Shown here in pieces: positions 8,116-16,530 of a stretch of DNA of 64,000 nucleotides (position 1 is its first letter; each line of letters opens with the position of its first letter). A model generated the notes under the pieces. That model was not told where the DNA came from and ran no database searches. It saw only the letters and a list, made by a program, of their open reading frames with translations. The stretch spans positions 62,001-126,000 of the forward strand of contig NZ_RWIU01000006.1 of the NCBI RefSeq assembly GCF_003944765.1, written 5' to 3'. The DNA comes from Hymenobacter perfusus. Its GTDB lineage: Bacteria; Bacteroidota; Bacteroidia; Cytophagales; Hymenobacteraceae. The translations under genes and the position numbers were made by a program.

Positions 8116-10050
8116 ATGGACGCCAAACACCCGCATACCGCCATTTCGACGGCTGGCTTGCTCATTGCCCTCGGCATCATTTACGGCGACATTGGCACCT
8201 CGCCCTTGTACGTAATGAAGGCCATTGTTCCGGAGCAGATCAACCCGATGCTCGTGCTTGGGGGCATTTCCTGCGTTTTCTGGACCCTTACCCTGCAGAC
8301 CACCATCAAGTATGTGATGCTGACGCTCAACGCCGATAACAACGGGGAGGGCGGCATTTTCTCGCTCTACGCTTTGGTGCGTCGGCGCGGGGCGTGGCTA
8401 TCGGCCATTGCCATTATTGGGGGTTCGGCCCTGCTGGCCGATGGTGTGATTACGCCGCCTATTTCCGTTTCCTCGGCCATTGAAGGACTGGAAGCCGTGT
8501 ACCCCAATATTCCTACGGTGCCCATTGTCATCGGGATTATTGCGGGCCTGTTCCTGCTGCAAAGCTTTGGTACCCAGATTGTGGGCAAGGCCTTCGGCCC
8601 GATTATGTTCGTGTGGTTTTCCATGCTGGCGGTGCTGGGCGTTGCCGGCGTGATGCAGTATCCGGAAATCCTGAAGGCCCTCAACCCCTACTACGCCTAC
8701 GATTTGCTGGTGAACTACCCCGGCGGTTTCTGGCTGCTGGGCGCGGTATTCCTCTGCACCACCGGGGCCGAGGCCCTGTACTCCGACCTGGGCCACTGCG
8801 GCAAGGGCAACATCCGCATCAGCTGGGTATTCGTGAAGTCGTGCCTGGTGCTGAACTACCTGGGGCAGGGCGGCTGGCTGCTGGCCCACCAGGGCGAGAT
8901 GCTCAACAAGCGCAACCCATTCTATGAGCTGATGCCGGAGTGGTTCCTGCTCATCGGCATCGGCATTGCCACCATTGCCGCCATCATTGCGTCCCAGGCG
9001 CTCATTACGGGCTCATTCACGCTGGTAGCAGAGGCTATTCGCCTCAACATGTGGCCCAAGGTAAAGCTCAACTACCCCACCGACGTGAAGGGCCAGCTCT
9101 ACGTGCCCAGCATGAACCGCCTGCTGCTGCTGGGCTGCATTGCTGTGGTGCTTTACTTCCGCAAATCAGAGAACATGGAAGCGGCGTACGGCTTGGCCAT
9201 CACGTTAACCATGCTGATGACCACCATTCTGCTCATTACTTGGCTCCGCTCCAAGCGGGTACCGCTGGCGGCCATTGTACTGTTTGCGCTGGTGTACGGA
9301 GCCATTGAGGGCTCGTTCCTGATTGCCAACCTCATCAAATTCCCGCACGGCGGCTGGGTTTCCCTGGCCATTGGCGTGACTCTGATGGGCGTGATGTACG
9401 TGTGGCTGCGGGCCTTCTACATCAAGCGTCGCCTCACGGAGTTCGTTAAGATTGAGCCTTACATTGAAGCCCTGAAGGAGCTGAGCAACGACGAATCGGT
9501 GTCGAAATACGCCACCCACTTGGTGTTTATGTCGTCGGCGGAGCGGCAGTCGGAAATTGAGTCGAAGATCATCTATTCCATCTTCCAGAAGCGGCCCAAG
9601 CGGGCTGATATCTACTGGTTTGTGCACGTAGATACCACCGATGAGCCGTACACGATGGAATACAAAGTGACCGAGCTGGCCGAGGACGACGTATTCCGCA
9701 TCACGTTCCGGCTGGGTTTCCGGGTGGAGCAGCGCATTAACCTCTACTTCCGCAAAGTGGTGGAAGACCTGGTGCGCAATAAGGAAGTGGATATTACCTC
9801 TCGCTACGAGTCGCTGAGCAAGCAGCACGTCACCGGCGACTTCCGCTTTGTAGTACTGGAGAAATTCCTATCGGTGGAAAACGAATTCCCGATGGTCGAG
9901 AAGCTGGTGATGCAGGCCTACTTCTACATCAAGCAGTTCATCGCCTCCGAAGACAAATACTTCGGCCTCGACACCAGTTCGGTGAAAGTAGAGAAAGTAC
10001 CGTTGGTGATTACGCCCGTGCGCGACGTAGCCCTCAAACGGGTTCAATAA
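8116..10050 (+). CDS. kup: Low-affinity potassium transporter Kup
   Basis: 644 residues from the ATG at 8116. The N-terminal signature LGIIYGDIGTSPLYV and about twelve membrane helices identify the KUP/HAK/KT family, which takes up K+ by proton symport in the inner membrane. The last 190 residues are a soluble cytoplasmic domain, as in E. coli Kup (622 residues). The start was set at MDAKHP because the family signature follows at residue 20; an upstream TTG would add 16 residues. An exact promoter box precedes it and a strong terminator follows. Confidence 0.96.
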   Translation: MDAKHPHTAISTAGLLIALGIIYGDIGTSPLYVMKAIVPEQINPMLVLGGISCVFWTLTLQTTIKYVMLTLNADNNGEGGIFSLYALVRRRGAWLSAIAIIGGSALLADGVITPPISVSSAIEGLEAVYPNIPTVPIVIGIIAGLFLLQSFGTQIVGKAFGPIMFVWFSMLAVLGVAGVMQYPEILKALNPYYAYDLLVNYPGGFWLLGAVFLCTTGAEALYSDLGHCGKGNIRISWVFVKSCLVLNYLGQGGWLLAHQGEMLNKRNPFYELMPEWFLLIGIGIATIAAIIASQALITGSFTLVAEAIRLNMWPKVKLNYPTDVKGQLYVPSMNRLLLLGCIAVVLYFRKSENMEAAYGLAITLTMLMTTILLITWLRSKRVPLAAIVLFALVYGAIEGSFLIANLIKFPHGGWVSLAIGVTLMGVMYVWLRAFYIKRRLTEFVKIEPYIEALKELSNDESVSKYATHLVFMSSAERQSEIESKIIYSIFQKRPKRADIYWFVHVDTTDEPYTMEYKVTELAEDDVFRITFRLGFRVEQRINLYFRKVVEDLVRNKEVDITSRYESLSKQHVTGDFRFVVLEKFLSVENEFPMVEKLVMQAYFYIKQFIASEDKYFGLDTSSVKVEKVPLVITPVRDVALKRVQ

Positions 10051-10086
10051 CGCAGATTTCGCCTACTATCTGGCCCCGATGCAGGA

Positions 10087-10135
10087 CAACGCAAACGGCC
10101 CCGCTACCTATCTGGTAGCGGGGCCGTTTGCGTTG
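10087..10135. terminator. Long perfect hairpin terminator after kup
   Basis: A perfect 22-bp stem (10087-10108 with 10114-10135) and a 5-base loop TATCT. The core GGCCCCGCTACC / GGTAGCGGGGCC is very GC-rich. It starts about 35 bases after the kup stop codon. Confidence 0.85.
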
Positions 10136-10288
10136 ATTCAAGCGACTAATTTACTGCGGTAGTACTACGCCTTGACCCGCCGGCCGGCAACTATTCGGCA
10201 AGCCGAACACAATTCTATAGGTTGTACTTATCCTATATTCTACTTTCTTTATTCAATCGTTCTTTTCCCAACCAAAACCCACCATTCT

Positions 10289-10453
10289 ATGCGTATCCTA
10301 CCCCTCGCGCCGGCCGCGCTGCTGGCCCTGGCGTTGGCTTCCTGTAGTCAGGAAACCAACGCCCGCGCCCCAGCCCGACCCCACCACTGCCCTCAGCATC
10401 CAGCAGCTCGACGAGCAGATTCTGAGCACGCTGAGACAAAGCAGCCAGTTTGA
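10289..10453 (+). pseudogene. Lipoprotein signal fragment, probably the detached N-terminus of the subtilase
   Basis: The ATG at 10289 opens MRILPLAPAALLALALASC, a complete lipoprotein signal with lipobox LASC. The frame then turns to unlikely sequence and stops at 10453. The next frame, read from about 10370 on, gives sensible protein (DPTTALSIQQLDEQIL...) that runs without a stop into the subtilase. One extra base in the C-rich stretch 10361-10383 would explain both. This is a real frameshift, a base error in the sequence, or less likely programmed slippage. Confidence 0.6.
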
Positions 10454-10478
10454 CTGGAACAAGGCCTCGGCTCACACC

Positions 10479-11849
10479 GTGTGGAGCGCGCTGGAGCAAT
10501 CCGACCATGTTTTGTCGGTGGGTTACTGGCCGGCCGGCTTACAGAGCAGTACCGCGCTGCCCGAAGATGCCCGGCAAAGCCCCGAGTGGCAGCAGGCCCG
10601 CGCTCAGGTACTGGCCCTCATCCTGGCCGCAGAGCAGAAAACCCACCCCGATATGACGCTGGAAAAACTGGCGGTTTTCGAGGCTAATGCGCTGCCCGTG
10701 CTTACCGTGACGGTGCGGGAGCTGAACACCATCAAGGCCCTGCGGGCTTCGGCGCTGGTGCGCTACGCCGAGCCGATGGGCTACGAGCCGAACCGCCAGC
10801 CGGCTAACCGGCCGGCCGCCACGCTCAGCAGCAGCGGCTGCGGCAGTAACACGGCCACTGCTGGACTAGTGGCCGGCTCCGATTATACGGTGCTCAGCAA
10901 CGGCAGCAAGTCGTCGTGGAACCAGCAGGATGTGTACCACGGTATCCGGGCGGCCTGGGGCCAGAGCACCGGCCGGGGCAGCAAGGTCCTGATTATCGAT
11001 ACGGGTTCCTCGGATACGCAGGAGAATCTGGGCACCGCCTTCAACCAGGGCCTGAGTACGGGCCGCACCGTGGAACACCTCGTCACGCTGCCCCGCAACA
11101 CGATTTTTGGCATTCCGTACGGCGACGCCGAAACACCCAATGACGGCTGCGGCCACGGCACCAGCATGGCCGGGGCCTGTGCTGCCCCGCGCGGTATCGA
11201 TGGCGCTTCAGTAGGCATTGCCTACAACGCCAGCCTGATTACGGTGCGGGCCGCCGAGGACGTATTTCTGGATGCCAGCCGGGAAGTGCAGGGCGTCACG
11301 GATGCGTACCTGCTGGCCGGTAACCGCGCCGATGTACGCATTATCAGCATGAGTATGGGCCGGCTGACCTCTTCCTCCCAGATGACGGACGCCATTCGCT
11401 ACGCCTATGGCAAAGGCAAGCTGATCCTGTGCGCCGCCGGCACGTCCTTCGATTGGTCGGCGGGCGTGGTGGGTGTTATCTACCCCGCTTCCCTGCCCGA
11501 AGCCGTGGCCATAACGGGCGTGAAGGACAACCTCACCACCCGCTGCGATGAATGCCACGTTGGCTCCGACGTGGAGTTTACGGTGGTCATGCAGCGCAGC
11601 AGCAACGACCAGCGGCCCCTCACCCTGGCCATGAGCGGCGACGCGCCCAGTACCGTGGGCGGCTCCTCGGTGGCCACGGCCAGCATGGCCGGAATGGCCG
11701 CCGTAGTGTGGTCCCGGTATCCCACCGAAACCCGCGCCCAGATTATGAGCCGGCTGGTGGCAGCCAGTTCCAACCGCACGGCCCGCAGCAATAGCTTCGG
11801 CTGGGGCCGCGTGAACCTGGCCACGGCCGTGGGCTCCTTGGTGAATTAA
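10479..11849 (+). CDS. S8 (subtilisin-like) serine peptidase, signal sequence out of frame
   Basis: 456 residues if read from the GTG at 10479; without the frameshift it would start at 10289 as a lipoprotein of about 520 residues. Catalytic residues are all visible: Asp in VLIIDTGSSD, His in GCGHGTSMAG and Ser in SVATASMAGMAA. The N-terminal 120 residues resemble a subtilase propeptide. The catalytic core is intact, so a single-base error upstream is at least as likely as true loss. A long palindrome ends the gene and is shared with the M61 gene facing it. Confidence 0.8.
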   Translation: MWSALEQSDHVLSVGYWPAGLQSSTALPEDARQSPEWQQARAQVLALILAAEQKTHPDMTLEKLAVFEANALPVLTVTVRELNTIKALRASALVRYAEPMGYEPNRQPANRPAATLSSSGCGSNTATAGLVAGSDYTVLSNGSKSSWNQQDVYHGIRAAWGQSTGRGSKVLIIDTGSSDTQENLGTAFNQGLSTGRTVEHLVTLPRNTIFGIPYGDAETPNDGCGHGTSMAGACAAPRGIDGASVGIAYNASLITVRAAEDVFLDASREVQGVTDAYLLAGNRADVRIISMSMGRLTSSSQMTDAIRYAYGKGKLILCAAGTSFDWSAGVVGVIYPASLPEAVAITGVKDNLTTRCDECHVGSDVEFTVVMQRSSNDQRPLTLAMSGDAPSTVGGSSVATASMAGMAAVVWSRYPTETRAQIMSRLVAASSNRTARSNSFGWGRVNLATAVGSLVN

Positions 11850-11850
11850 A

Positions 11851-11936
11851 AATTGAGAATTAAGAATGAAAAATGGGCCGTTCAACTACTCCACCAGGAG
11901 GTTGAACGGCCCATTTTTCATTCTTAATTCTCAATT
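11851..11936. terminator. Bidirectional terminator palindrome, 36-bp stem
   Basis: Arms 11851-11886 and 11901-11936 are perfect reverse complements of 36 bases around a 14-base loop. The inner part is GC-rich (GGGCCGTTCAAC) and the outer part AT-rich (AATTGAGAATTAAGAATG), giving a T-run on either strand. It separates the converging subtilase and M61 genes. The outer AT-rich motif recurs near 50500. Confidence 0.85.
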
Positions 11937-11944
11937 CTCAACTC

Positions 11945-13750
11945 TTACTTCTTCACCGGCAGCCACTTCGCCAGTACTGCTTGCTGTTCGGCCGTAGGAT
12001 TTGGAGCTTGCTCAATGCGGTAGCGGCGCAGGGCCGAGGCCAGAAGCGGAAACGTCACCTCCCGGATTTGCCCGTCGCGGGTAACCAGCAGCTTCACTTC
12101 CGAGCCCACGGCGCGGCCGGCCAGCAGCTTGTTCAGGTCGTCGGTTACCCGGGCTCCATCGAGGCTCAGGATTTCGTCGCCCACGCTCAGGCCGCCCTGC
12201 CAGGCGCTGCCGTCGCGCACCACGCTGCTCACCGTCTGGCGGCCGCCGGCGGGGCTGATGGTAGCTCCCAAAGCCACATCGGTAGCGGCGGCGGGGGTTA
12301 CGGCCAGCTTGAGGCCGACATAGCCCAGGGCCTGCTCGTAGGGCAGGGTTTCGGTACCGTATACATAGCGGCGGAAGAAATCATCGAAGCGGCGGCCGGC
12401 TACTTTGGCCACGGCATCCTGATATTCTTCATCGGTAAAGCCCCGGCCCTGCTTCTTGTAATACTGGTCATAGAGGTAGCGCATCACGTCGTCGAGATGC
12501 TTCTGGCCCTTGGTTTCCTGAATGATCATCAAGTCCAGCACCGCGCCAATCACCTCACCTTTATCGTAGTAGCTGATGCCCGTATTCGAGGAATTCTCGT
12601 TGGGGCGGTAGTACTTAATCCAGGCATCAAAGCTGGACTCGGCGGCCGACTGCTGCTTGTTGCCGGGCGTATTCTCCACCCGGTTGATGCCGTTGCTCAG
12701 GTCGCCCAGGTACTGCTCAGGCGTCAGGAAGCCGGCGCGCTGCACAATCAGGTTCGAGAAATACTCGGTGCCGCCTTCGCTCACCCACAGCATGCGGGTG
12801 TAGTTCTCGTTATCGTAATCAAACGGCCCCAGTGCCACCGGCCGGATGCGTTTCACGTTCCAGAGGTGAAAATACTCGTGCGCCACGAGGCCCAGAAAGC
12901 CCTTCCAGCCCGCCTCCGAGGAATAGGCGTTGCGCGACACAGACAACGTGGTGGAAAACAGGTGCTCCAGCCCGCCCGTACCCCGGTCAATGTTGTGCAC
13001 GATAAACACATAGCGGTCCAGCGGGTTCTGGCCCACCACCTGGTGCGCCTCTTCGCACACGCGCTGCATGTCGCGGGTGAGGCGGGCCTCGTCCACTTTC
13101 GGGTCGCCGAACATGGCTACCGTGTGCGGCGTGCCATTGGCAGTGAAGGTGTAAAGCTTCTGATTACCGATTTCAATGGGCGAATCGGCCAGTTCATCGT
13201 AGTTGCTTGAGCGGAAGGTGAAAGTACCGCCGGCCGGTTTAAGGCTGGTACTCACCTGGCTCCAGCCCTGGGCCGGCTTCACTTCCAGCGTGCTGGCCAG
13301 CTCTTTACTATCGGCGGGGTACATGAACACGCTCGTGCCATTCACGTAGCCGTGGGCCGCGTCAATGAAGCTGGTCCGCACACTCAGCTCGAAAGCATAC
13401 ACCCGGTAGCGGACCGTGAAATCCTTAGTCTTGGGATGATAGACGCGCCAGGTATTCTTGGATACTTTTTCGGTACGCAGGGAATTGCCGCCGGCCGTGG
13501 CCGCGAAGCCTTCCACATTTTTGGCAAACTCGCGCACCAGATAGGACCCGGGAGCCCACACGGGCATCTTCACATCGGTGTATGCCTTATTGAAGCCCTC
13601 CAGCTTCATTTCCACCTCGAAGTAGTGGGTTTGCGGGGCGGGCATTGCGAGAGTGTAGCGCAGGGCAGGCGCGGCCATAGCCGAACCGGCAGAGCCCAGC
13701 AGCAGGCCCAGGGCCGCTACCGCAAGGTGGCGGGTACGAATCAGGAGCAT
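11945..13750 (-). CDS. M61-family metallopeptidase (glycyl aminopeptidase type) with PDZ domain
   Basis: 601 residues from the ATG at 13750, with a signal peptide (about 1-27). The N-terminal beta domain is followed by a thermolysin-like catalytic domain with zinc motif HEYFH at 291-295 (HEYFHLWNVKRIRP) and the third ligand Glu325 in WVSEGGTEY. A PDZ domain near the C-terminus (about 490-575) has the typical GDEILSLDG turn. Members remove N-terminal Gly or Ala, or act as periplasmic proteases. An upstream in-frame start would add 31 unlike residues. It converges with the subtilase gene. Confidence 0.92.
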   Translation of the reverse strand: MLLIRTRHLAVAALGLLLGSAGSAMAAPALRYTLAMPAPQTHYFEVEMKLEGFNKAYTDVKMPVWAPGSYLVREFAKNVEGFAATAGGNSLRTEKVSKNTWRVYHPKTKDFTVRYRVYAFELSVRTSFIDAAHGYVNGTSVFMYPADSKELASTLEVKPAQGWSQVSTSLKPAGGTFTFRSSNYDELADSPIEIGNQKLYTFTANGTPHTVAMFGDPKVDEARLTRDMQRVCEEAHQVVGQNPLDRYVFIVHNIDRGTGGLEHLFSTTLSVSRNAYSSEAGWKGFLGLVAHEYFHLWNVKRIRPVALGPFDYDNENYTRMLWVSEGGTEYFSNLIVQRAGFLTPEQYLGDLSNGINRVENTPGNKQQSAAESSFDAWIKYYRPNENSSNTGISYYDKGEVIGAVLDLMIIQETKGQKHLDDVMRYLYDQYYKKQGRGFTDEEYQDAVAKVAGRRFDDFFRRYVYGTETLPYEQALGYVGLKLAVTPAAATDVALGATISPAGGRQTVSSVVRDGSAWQGGLSVGDEILSLDGARVTDDLNKLLAGRAVGSEVKLLVTRDGQIREVTFPLLASALRRYRIEQAPNPTAEQQAVLAKWLPVKK

Positions 13751-13937
13751 CAGAAAAAGAGGAATTGAGTGGGGAAGCGTTAGCCCGAAAACCGGGTCGC
13801 CAAAGAACGGGGAAAACCACGAAAAGCTGCAAAGCCTGCGCAAAAATTGCCATTACCAAGGCCGGTGAGCCCAATCGACCTGAACCCGGGCTACCGGTGT
13901 CCCGTTAGGGTAGCGTTCAGCTTTATCCACATTGGCT

Positions 13938-14489
13938 ATGCGTTACGTCTGGTTGGTTTTTCTTTTGCTGGTAGCCGTGCTGGTGGGGCGCGTGACTTGG
14001 GTGCGGCTGCGGCAACCGATGGTGGTGGCGCAAAGCTCTGTTCCGGCCCCGGTACAGCCCACCGCCTACGTACTCAGCAATGCTACACCACCCAAGGCCG
14101 ACAGCGTGGTGGCCTTTGCTTTGCGCCAGCTGGGCACTAACTATTGCTACGCCGGCAGCACGCCTGAAACCGGCTTCGACTGTTCGGGCTTCGTGAATTA
14201 CGTGTTTGCCCGTTACCGGGTGCCGGTGCCGCATTCCACCGCCCTGCTCATCAGCACCGGCCGGCCCGTGGCGCGGGAACAGGCCCGCCCCGGCGACATT
14301 GTGGTGTTTACCGGCACGGCCGCTACTGCTACCACGCCCGGCCACGCGGGCATTGTGCTCAGCCAGCCTGGCCAGCCGTTGCGCTTCGTGCATTCTTCCT
14401 CGGCCCGCCGGGAATCCGGGGTTAAGATCAGCCAAGTGGAAGGCACCGACTATGAGCGCCGCTTCATGCAGGTGCGCCGGGTGCTGTGA
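13938..14489 (+). CDS. NlpC/P60 cell-wall hydrolase
   Basis: 183 residues. An N-terminal hydrophobic segment (about 2-20) anchors or exports it. The NlpC/P60 domain at about 58-180 has the catalytic Cys in DCSGFV, a His in GHAGIVLS and a further polar residue near FVHSSS, as expected for gamma-D-glutamyl-diamino acid endopeptidases that cut peptidoglycan stem peptides. The ATG at 13938 gives a short basic N-terminus before the hydrophobic segment. It is a single gene. Confidence 0.92.
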   Translation: MRYVWLVFLLLVAVLVGRVTWVRLRQPMVVAQSSVPAPVQPTAYVLSNATPPKADSVVAFALRQLGTNYCYAGSTPETGFDCSGFVNYVFARYRVPVPHSTALLISTGRPVAREQARPGDIVVFTGTAATATTPGHAGIVLSQPGQPLRFVHSSSARRESGVKISQVEGTDYERRFMQVRRVL

Positions 14490-14621
14490 GTGGTGAAGTT
14501 ATGAAAGGTGAAATTGTGCATGCCTGGTAATTCCTGACGGACTGGGCCTTCACGTATAAACCCCGGTTTCCTTCTGCGTCGAATGCACAAAGCGGCCCGG
14601 TCACAGCTTCATTCTTCACCA
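14490..14621. repeat. Imperfect inverted repeat downstream of the NlpC/P60 gene
   Basis: TTGTGCAT (14514-14521) pairs with ATGCACAA (14583-14590), and GTGGTGAA at 14490 faces TTCACCA at 14615-14621. The words GGTGAA and TTCACCATTTCAC recall the better-preserved palindromes at 52107-52209 and 59338-59440, so this may be a worn copy of that family. Confidence 0.4.
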
Positions 14622-14822
14622 TTTCACTACTTGCCAAACGCAACGATGCCCGGCCGCCTATGCAGGTCCTCCGTTGTGAGGCTGCTGGGCGAACCGGGCA
14701 TCTAATCCTTCAAATCTTACCAAGCGACTGAACTGGGGTACAGTTCCGCCATCCGTGTGTAAGACCTTGCCAGAATGCGGGAATAGCTTGAGTTAAAAGC
14801 GAGTTCCGCGCGAAAGCTGTTG

Positions 14823-14894
14823 TTAAGCGCGTCCGGCGGTGAGGCGGACTACATTCGACAGGCTTGGCAGGATTTGTTTGGGACTACTAGACAT
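14823..14894 (-). CDS. Short frame (23 aa) behind a very strong Shine-Dalgarno site
   Basis: ATG at 14894 to TAA at 14823-14825, peptide starting MSSSPKQILPSLSNVV and ending RLTAGRA. It starts 5 bases after an 11-base Shine-Dalgarno match, which is rare in Bacteroidota. Right at its stop the +1 frame is open for 35 more codons (NNSFRAELAF... ending SSVAW, stop at 14717-14719) with protein-like composition. A single +1 shift would make a protein of about 59 residues. It may be a leader peptide, a frameshifted small protein or a chance frame in an RNA gene. I recognise no family. Confidence 0.4.
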   Translation of the reverse strand: MSSSPKQILPSLSNVVRLTAGRA

Positions 14895-14899
14895 TTTGT

Positions 14900-14910
14900 A
14901 CCTCCTTTCT
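14900..14910 (-). promoter_or_regulatory. Extended Shine-Dalgarno sequence
   Basis: On the minus strand it reads AGAAAGGAGGT, an 11-base complement of the usual 16S rRNA 3' tail ACCUCCUUUCU, five bases before the ATG at 14894. Few genes in this phylum rely on such sites because the anti-SD is sequestered on the ribosome (established for Flavobacterium). Read on the plus strand, the same bases mimic the 16S tail itself. Confidence 0.6.
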
Positions 14911-14990
14911 TTAGATCCGACATAACCCCTGCTGCGCTTCCCAATACCTTAGGGCGGCTTGGCGGGGGCTGTAGCACTCGCTACGGAAGG

Positions 14991-15019
14991 TAAAGTTAAA
15001 AGCCCCCCGGATGGTTCAA
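14991..15019 (-). promoter_or_regulatory. Putative promoter for the minus-strand short frame
   Basis: On the minus strand: TTG (15019-15017), an 18-base spacer, then TAACTTTA (14998-14991), close to the Bacteroidota TTG / TAnnTTTG pair with one mismatch in the last base. It would give a leader of about 90 bases before the ATG at 14894. Confidence 0.45.
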
Positions 15020-15242
15020 AATAAAAAAGGCTTTTTTTACTCTCCCTGCCCCATTTATTTCTCATCTAGCTGATCATCAAACGCTTTTCCTCCTGACGGC
15101 CCCTCGCCCCGGTACCTCAACTGTAGGCTGGCCCCAAAGTTGCCATTGGCTGCGTGGGGCAGCAGACCGGCATATTATCGTTCTTCCCAACTTTTCTCCT
15201 ATCTTTTTCCCTGAAAACCCCACAATTCACTTCATCACCACC

Positions 15243-15683
15243 ATGAAAAAAATCCTGTTCCTGTGCCTGGGCTTATTCCTAGGCCTGATTGGGGCGGCTT
15301 CGGCCCAATCTCTCTCGCCGCTGGGCGTGTGGACTAATTCGGAGAAGAAGGCCACCTTCGAAATTTACAAGTGCGGCAACAAGCTCTGCGGCAAGATTGT
15401 GAGTCTGACGGTGCCCAACGACCCCAAAACCGGCAAGCCCAAGACTGACACCGTCAACCCCGACCCGAAGCTGCGCAGCCGGCCCCGTCTGGGCATGGTA
15501 TTCATGCAGGGCTTTGAGTACGACAGCGACAACAAGTGGGACGATGGCAAGATCTACGACCCGGAAAGCGGCAAAACGTACTCCTGTTACATGAAAATGG
15601 AGAATGCTAACACCATGGAAGTAAAAGGCTACATCGGCTTTTCGCTCATCGGCAAGTCACAGACCTGGACCCGCATAAAATAG
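15243..15683 (+). CDS. DUF2147 secreted protein
   Basis: 146 residues with a clear signal peptide (about 1-21, ending ASAQS). The rest matches DUF2147: SPLGVWTNSEKKATFEIYKC at the start, the CG..LCGKIV turn, DPKLRSRPRLG, then YDPESGKTYSCYMK and the end IGKSQTWTRI. This small beta-barrel-like periplasmic family has no established function. A 15-bp hairpin terminator lies 20 bases downstream. Confidence 0.9.
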   Translation: MKKILFLCLGLFLGLIGAASAQSLSPLGVWTNSEKKATFEIYKCGNKLCGKIVSLTVPNDPKTGKPKTDTVNPDPKLRSRPRLGMVFMQGFEYDSDNKWDDGKIYDPESGKTYSCYMKMENANTMEVKGYIGFSLIGKSQTWTRIK

Positions 15684-15704
15684 CGCGGAACTCTTTTCGC
15701 ACTT

Positions 15705-15740
15705 AAAAGCGGCCTCTCCCTGACCGGAGAGGCCGCTTTT
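15705..15740 (+). terminator. Rho-independent terminator after the DUF2147 gene
   Basis: A perfect 15-bp stem, AAAAGCGGCCTCTCC (15705-15719) with GGAGAGGCCGCTTTT (15726-15740), and loop CTGACC. Confidence 0.88.
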
Positions 15741-15850
15741 GCGTTCTGATCTGCTTGTGGTTGCTTTCCTGGCAAGAACGCGTGGGCTGGTTTGGCAAGG
15801 TTTTTCAGGCGCTGACTGGCGGCTCCCGTTTAAACCATTTGTAGGGGGGC

Positions 15851-16507
15851 ATGTTACCTCTGAAACCCCCCGCTATTTTGTTGAACCTGTTCAAACGCCT
15901 TTTCCCCGGCTCCTCCCCTCCTTCGGCCGACTGGCAGCCGCTGCACCGCAGCTTGGCGCAGGAACGGGTACGTCAGGAGTGGCTGGCCCAGCAGGTGTAC
16001 CTGAACTGGATGGGGCCGTACTTTAAAGCGTACCACTACCAGAAAGCCGGTCTGCCGGGCGCACGCTTCCGGGTGCAGCTGGCCCGGGAGGAAAGCCGCC
16101 GGGGCGCAGTATTCATGTACGACCCCAGCATCGGGCCCGGCAATTTCCAGCATCTGTTCGATTTTATCCGGGACCGGGTGCTGGCGCTGGGCTACCACGT
16201 AGGAGCGGCCGACCAGCGCACCGTGCAGCACGAACAGTACGCGGAAACCACCCAGAAGTACTTCCTGAAGCCCCAGCCCAATGACTGCACCGATACCGGC
16301 CGTTGCAACCAGCGCTTCGGCAACGTAACCCTGGATTTGGTGGGCATCAACGGACAGCCCGGGTTTCTGCGTTTGCTCAGCAACCCCTTCACTGATGATA
16401 TATTCACCGCGCCGGGGTCTTTTGACGAACTGATTGATGCTGTGTTCAACCTTCCGCCGGCCCCGCCGGAAGTAGAGGAGCTGATTGGCAAATACAAAAA
16501 GCGCTGA
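15851..16507 (+). CDS. Conserved-looking cytoplasmic protein of unknown function
   Basis: 218 residues, no signal peptide and no membrane segment. It is rich in aromatic residues, with a mixed alpha/beta pattern and stretches such as YLNWMGPYFKAYHYQKAG, NPFTDDIF and a C-terminal acidic helix ending KYKKR. I do not recognise a domain. The composition and codon use match the neighbours and a good terminator follows, so it is very likely a real gene. Nothing nearby suggests a role. Confidence 0.8.
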   Translation: MLPLKPPAILLNLFKRLFPGSSPPSADWQPLHRSLAQERVRQEWLAQQVYLNWMGPYFKAYHYQKAGLPGARFRVQLAREESRRGAVFMYDPSIGPGNFQHLFDFIRDRVLALGYHVGAADQRTVQHEQYAETTQKYFLKPQPNDCTDTGRCNQRFGNVTLDLVGINGQPGFLRLLSNPFTDDIFTAPGSFDELIDAVFNLPPAPPEVEELIGKYKKR

Positions 16508-16530
16508 ATACGTAGCTTTCTGCTGAGCCC

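Larger units (their letters stand above)
14645..15038. ncRNA. Candidate structured RNA or regulated transcript (strand uncertain)
   Basis: A 390-base stretch in a 750-base gene gap with dense potential structure: stem GATGCCCGG / CCGGGCATC (14645-14653, 14694-14702), hairpin GAACTG / CAGTTC near 14740, GTCCG / CGGAC near 14835, and a GGGGGCT / AGCCCCC stem enclosing GTAGC / GCTAC (14964-15007). A weak plus-strand stem ending in TTTTTTT (to 15038) suits a plus-strand terminator. On the minus strand there is a promoter, an extended Shine-Dalgarno and a short reading frame (separate entries). I could not match it to tmRNA, SRP RNA, RNase P or 6S RNA by their conserved words. The rest of the gap, 15039-15242, shows only AT-rich leader for the next gene. 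Confidence 0.4.

Noticed and set aside
14645..15038. tmRNA, SRP RNA, RNase P RNA or 6S RNA
   Set aside because: ATTCGACAGG at 14853 recalls tmRNA, but there is no tag frame and no TTCGA...CCA end. The SRP GGAA loop with AGCAGCC and the RNase P GAGGAAAGTCC are missing. 6S-like pairing of the two ends was not found.
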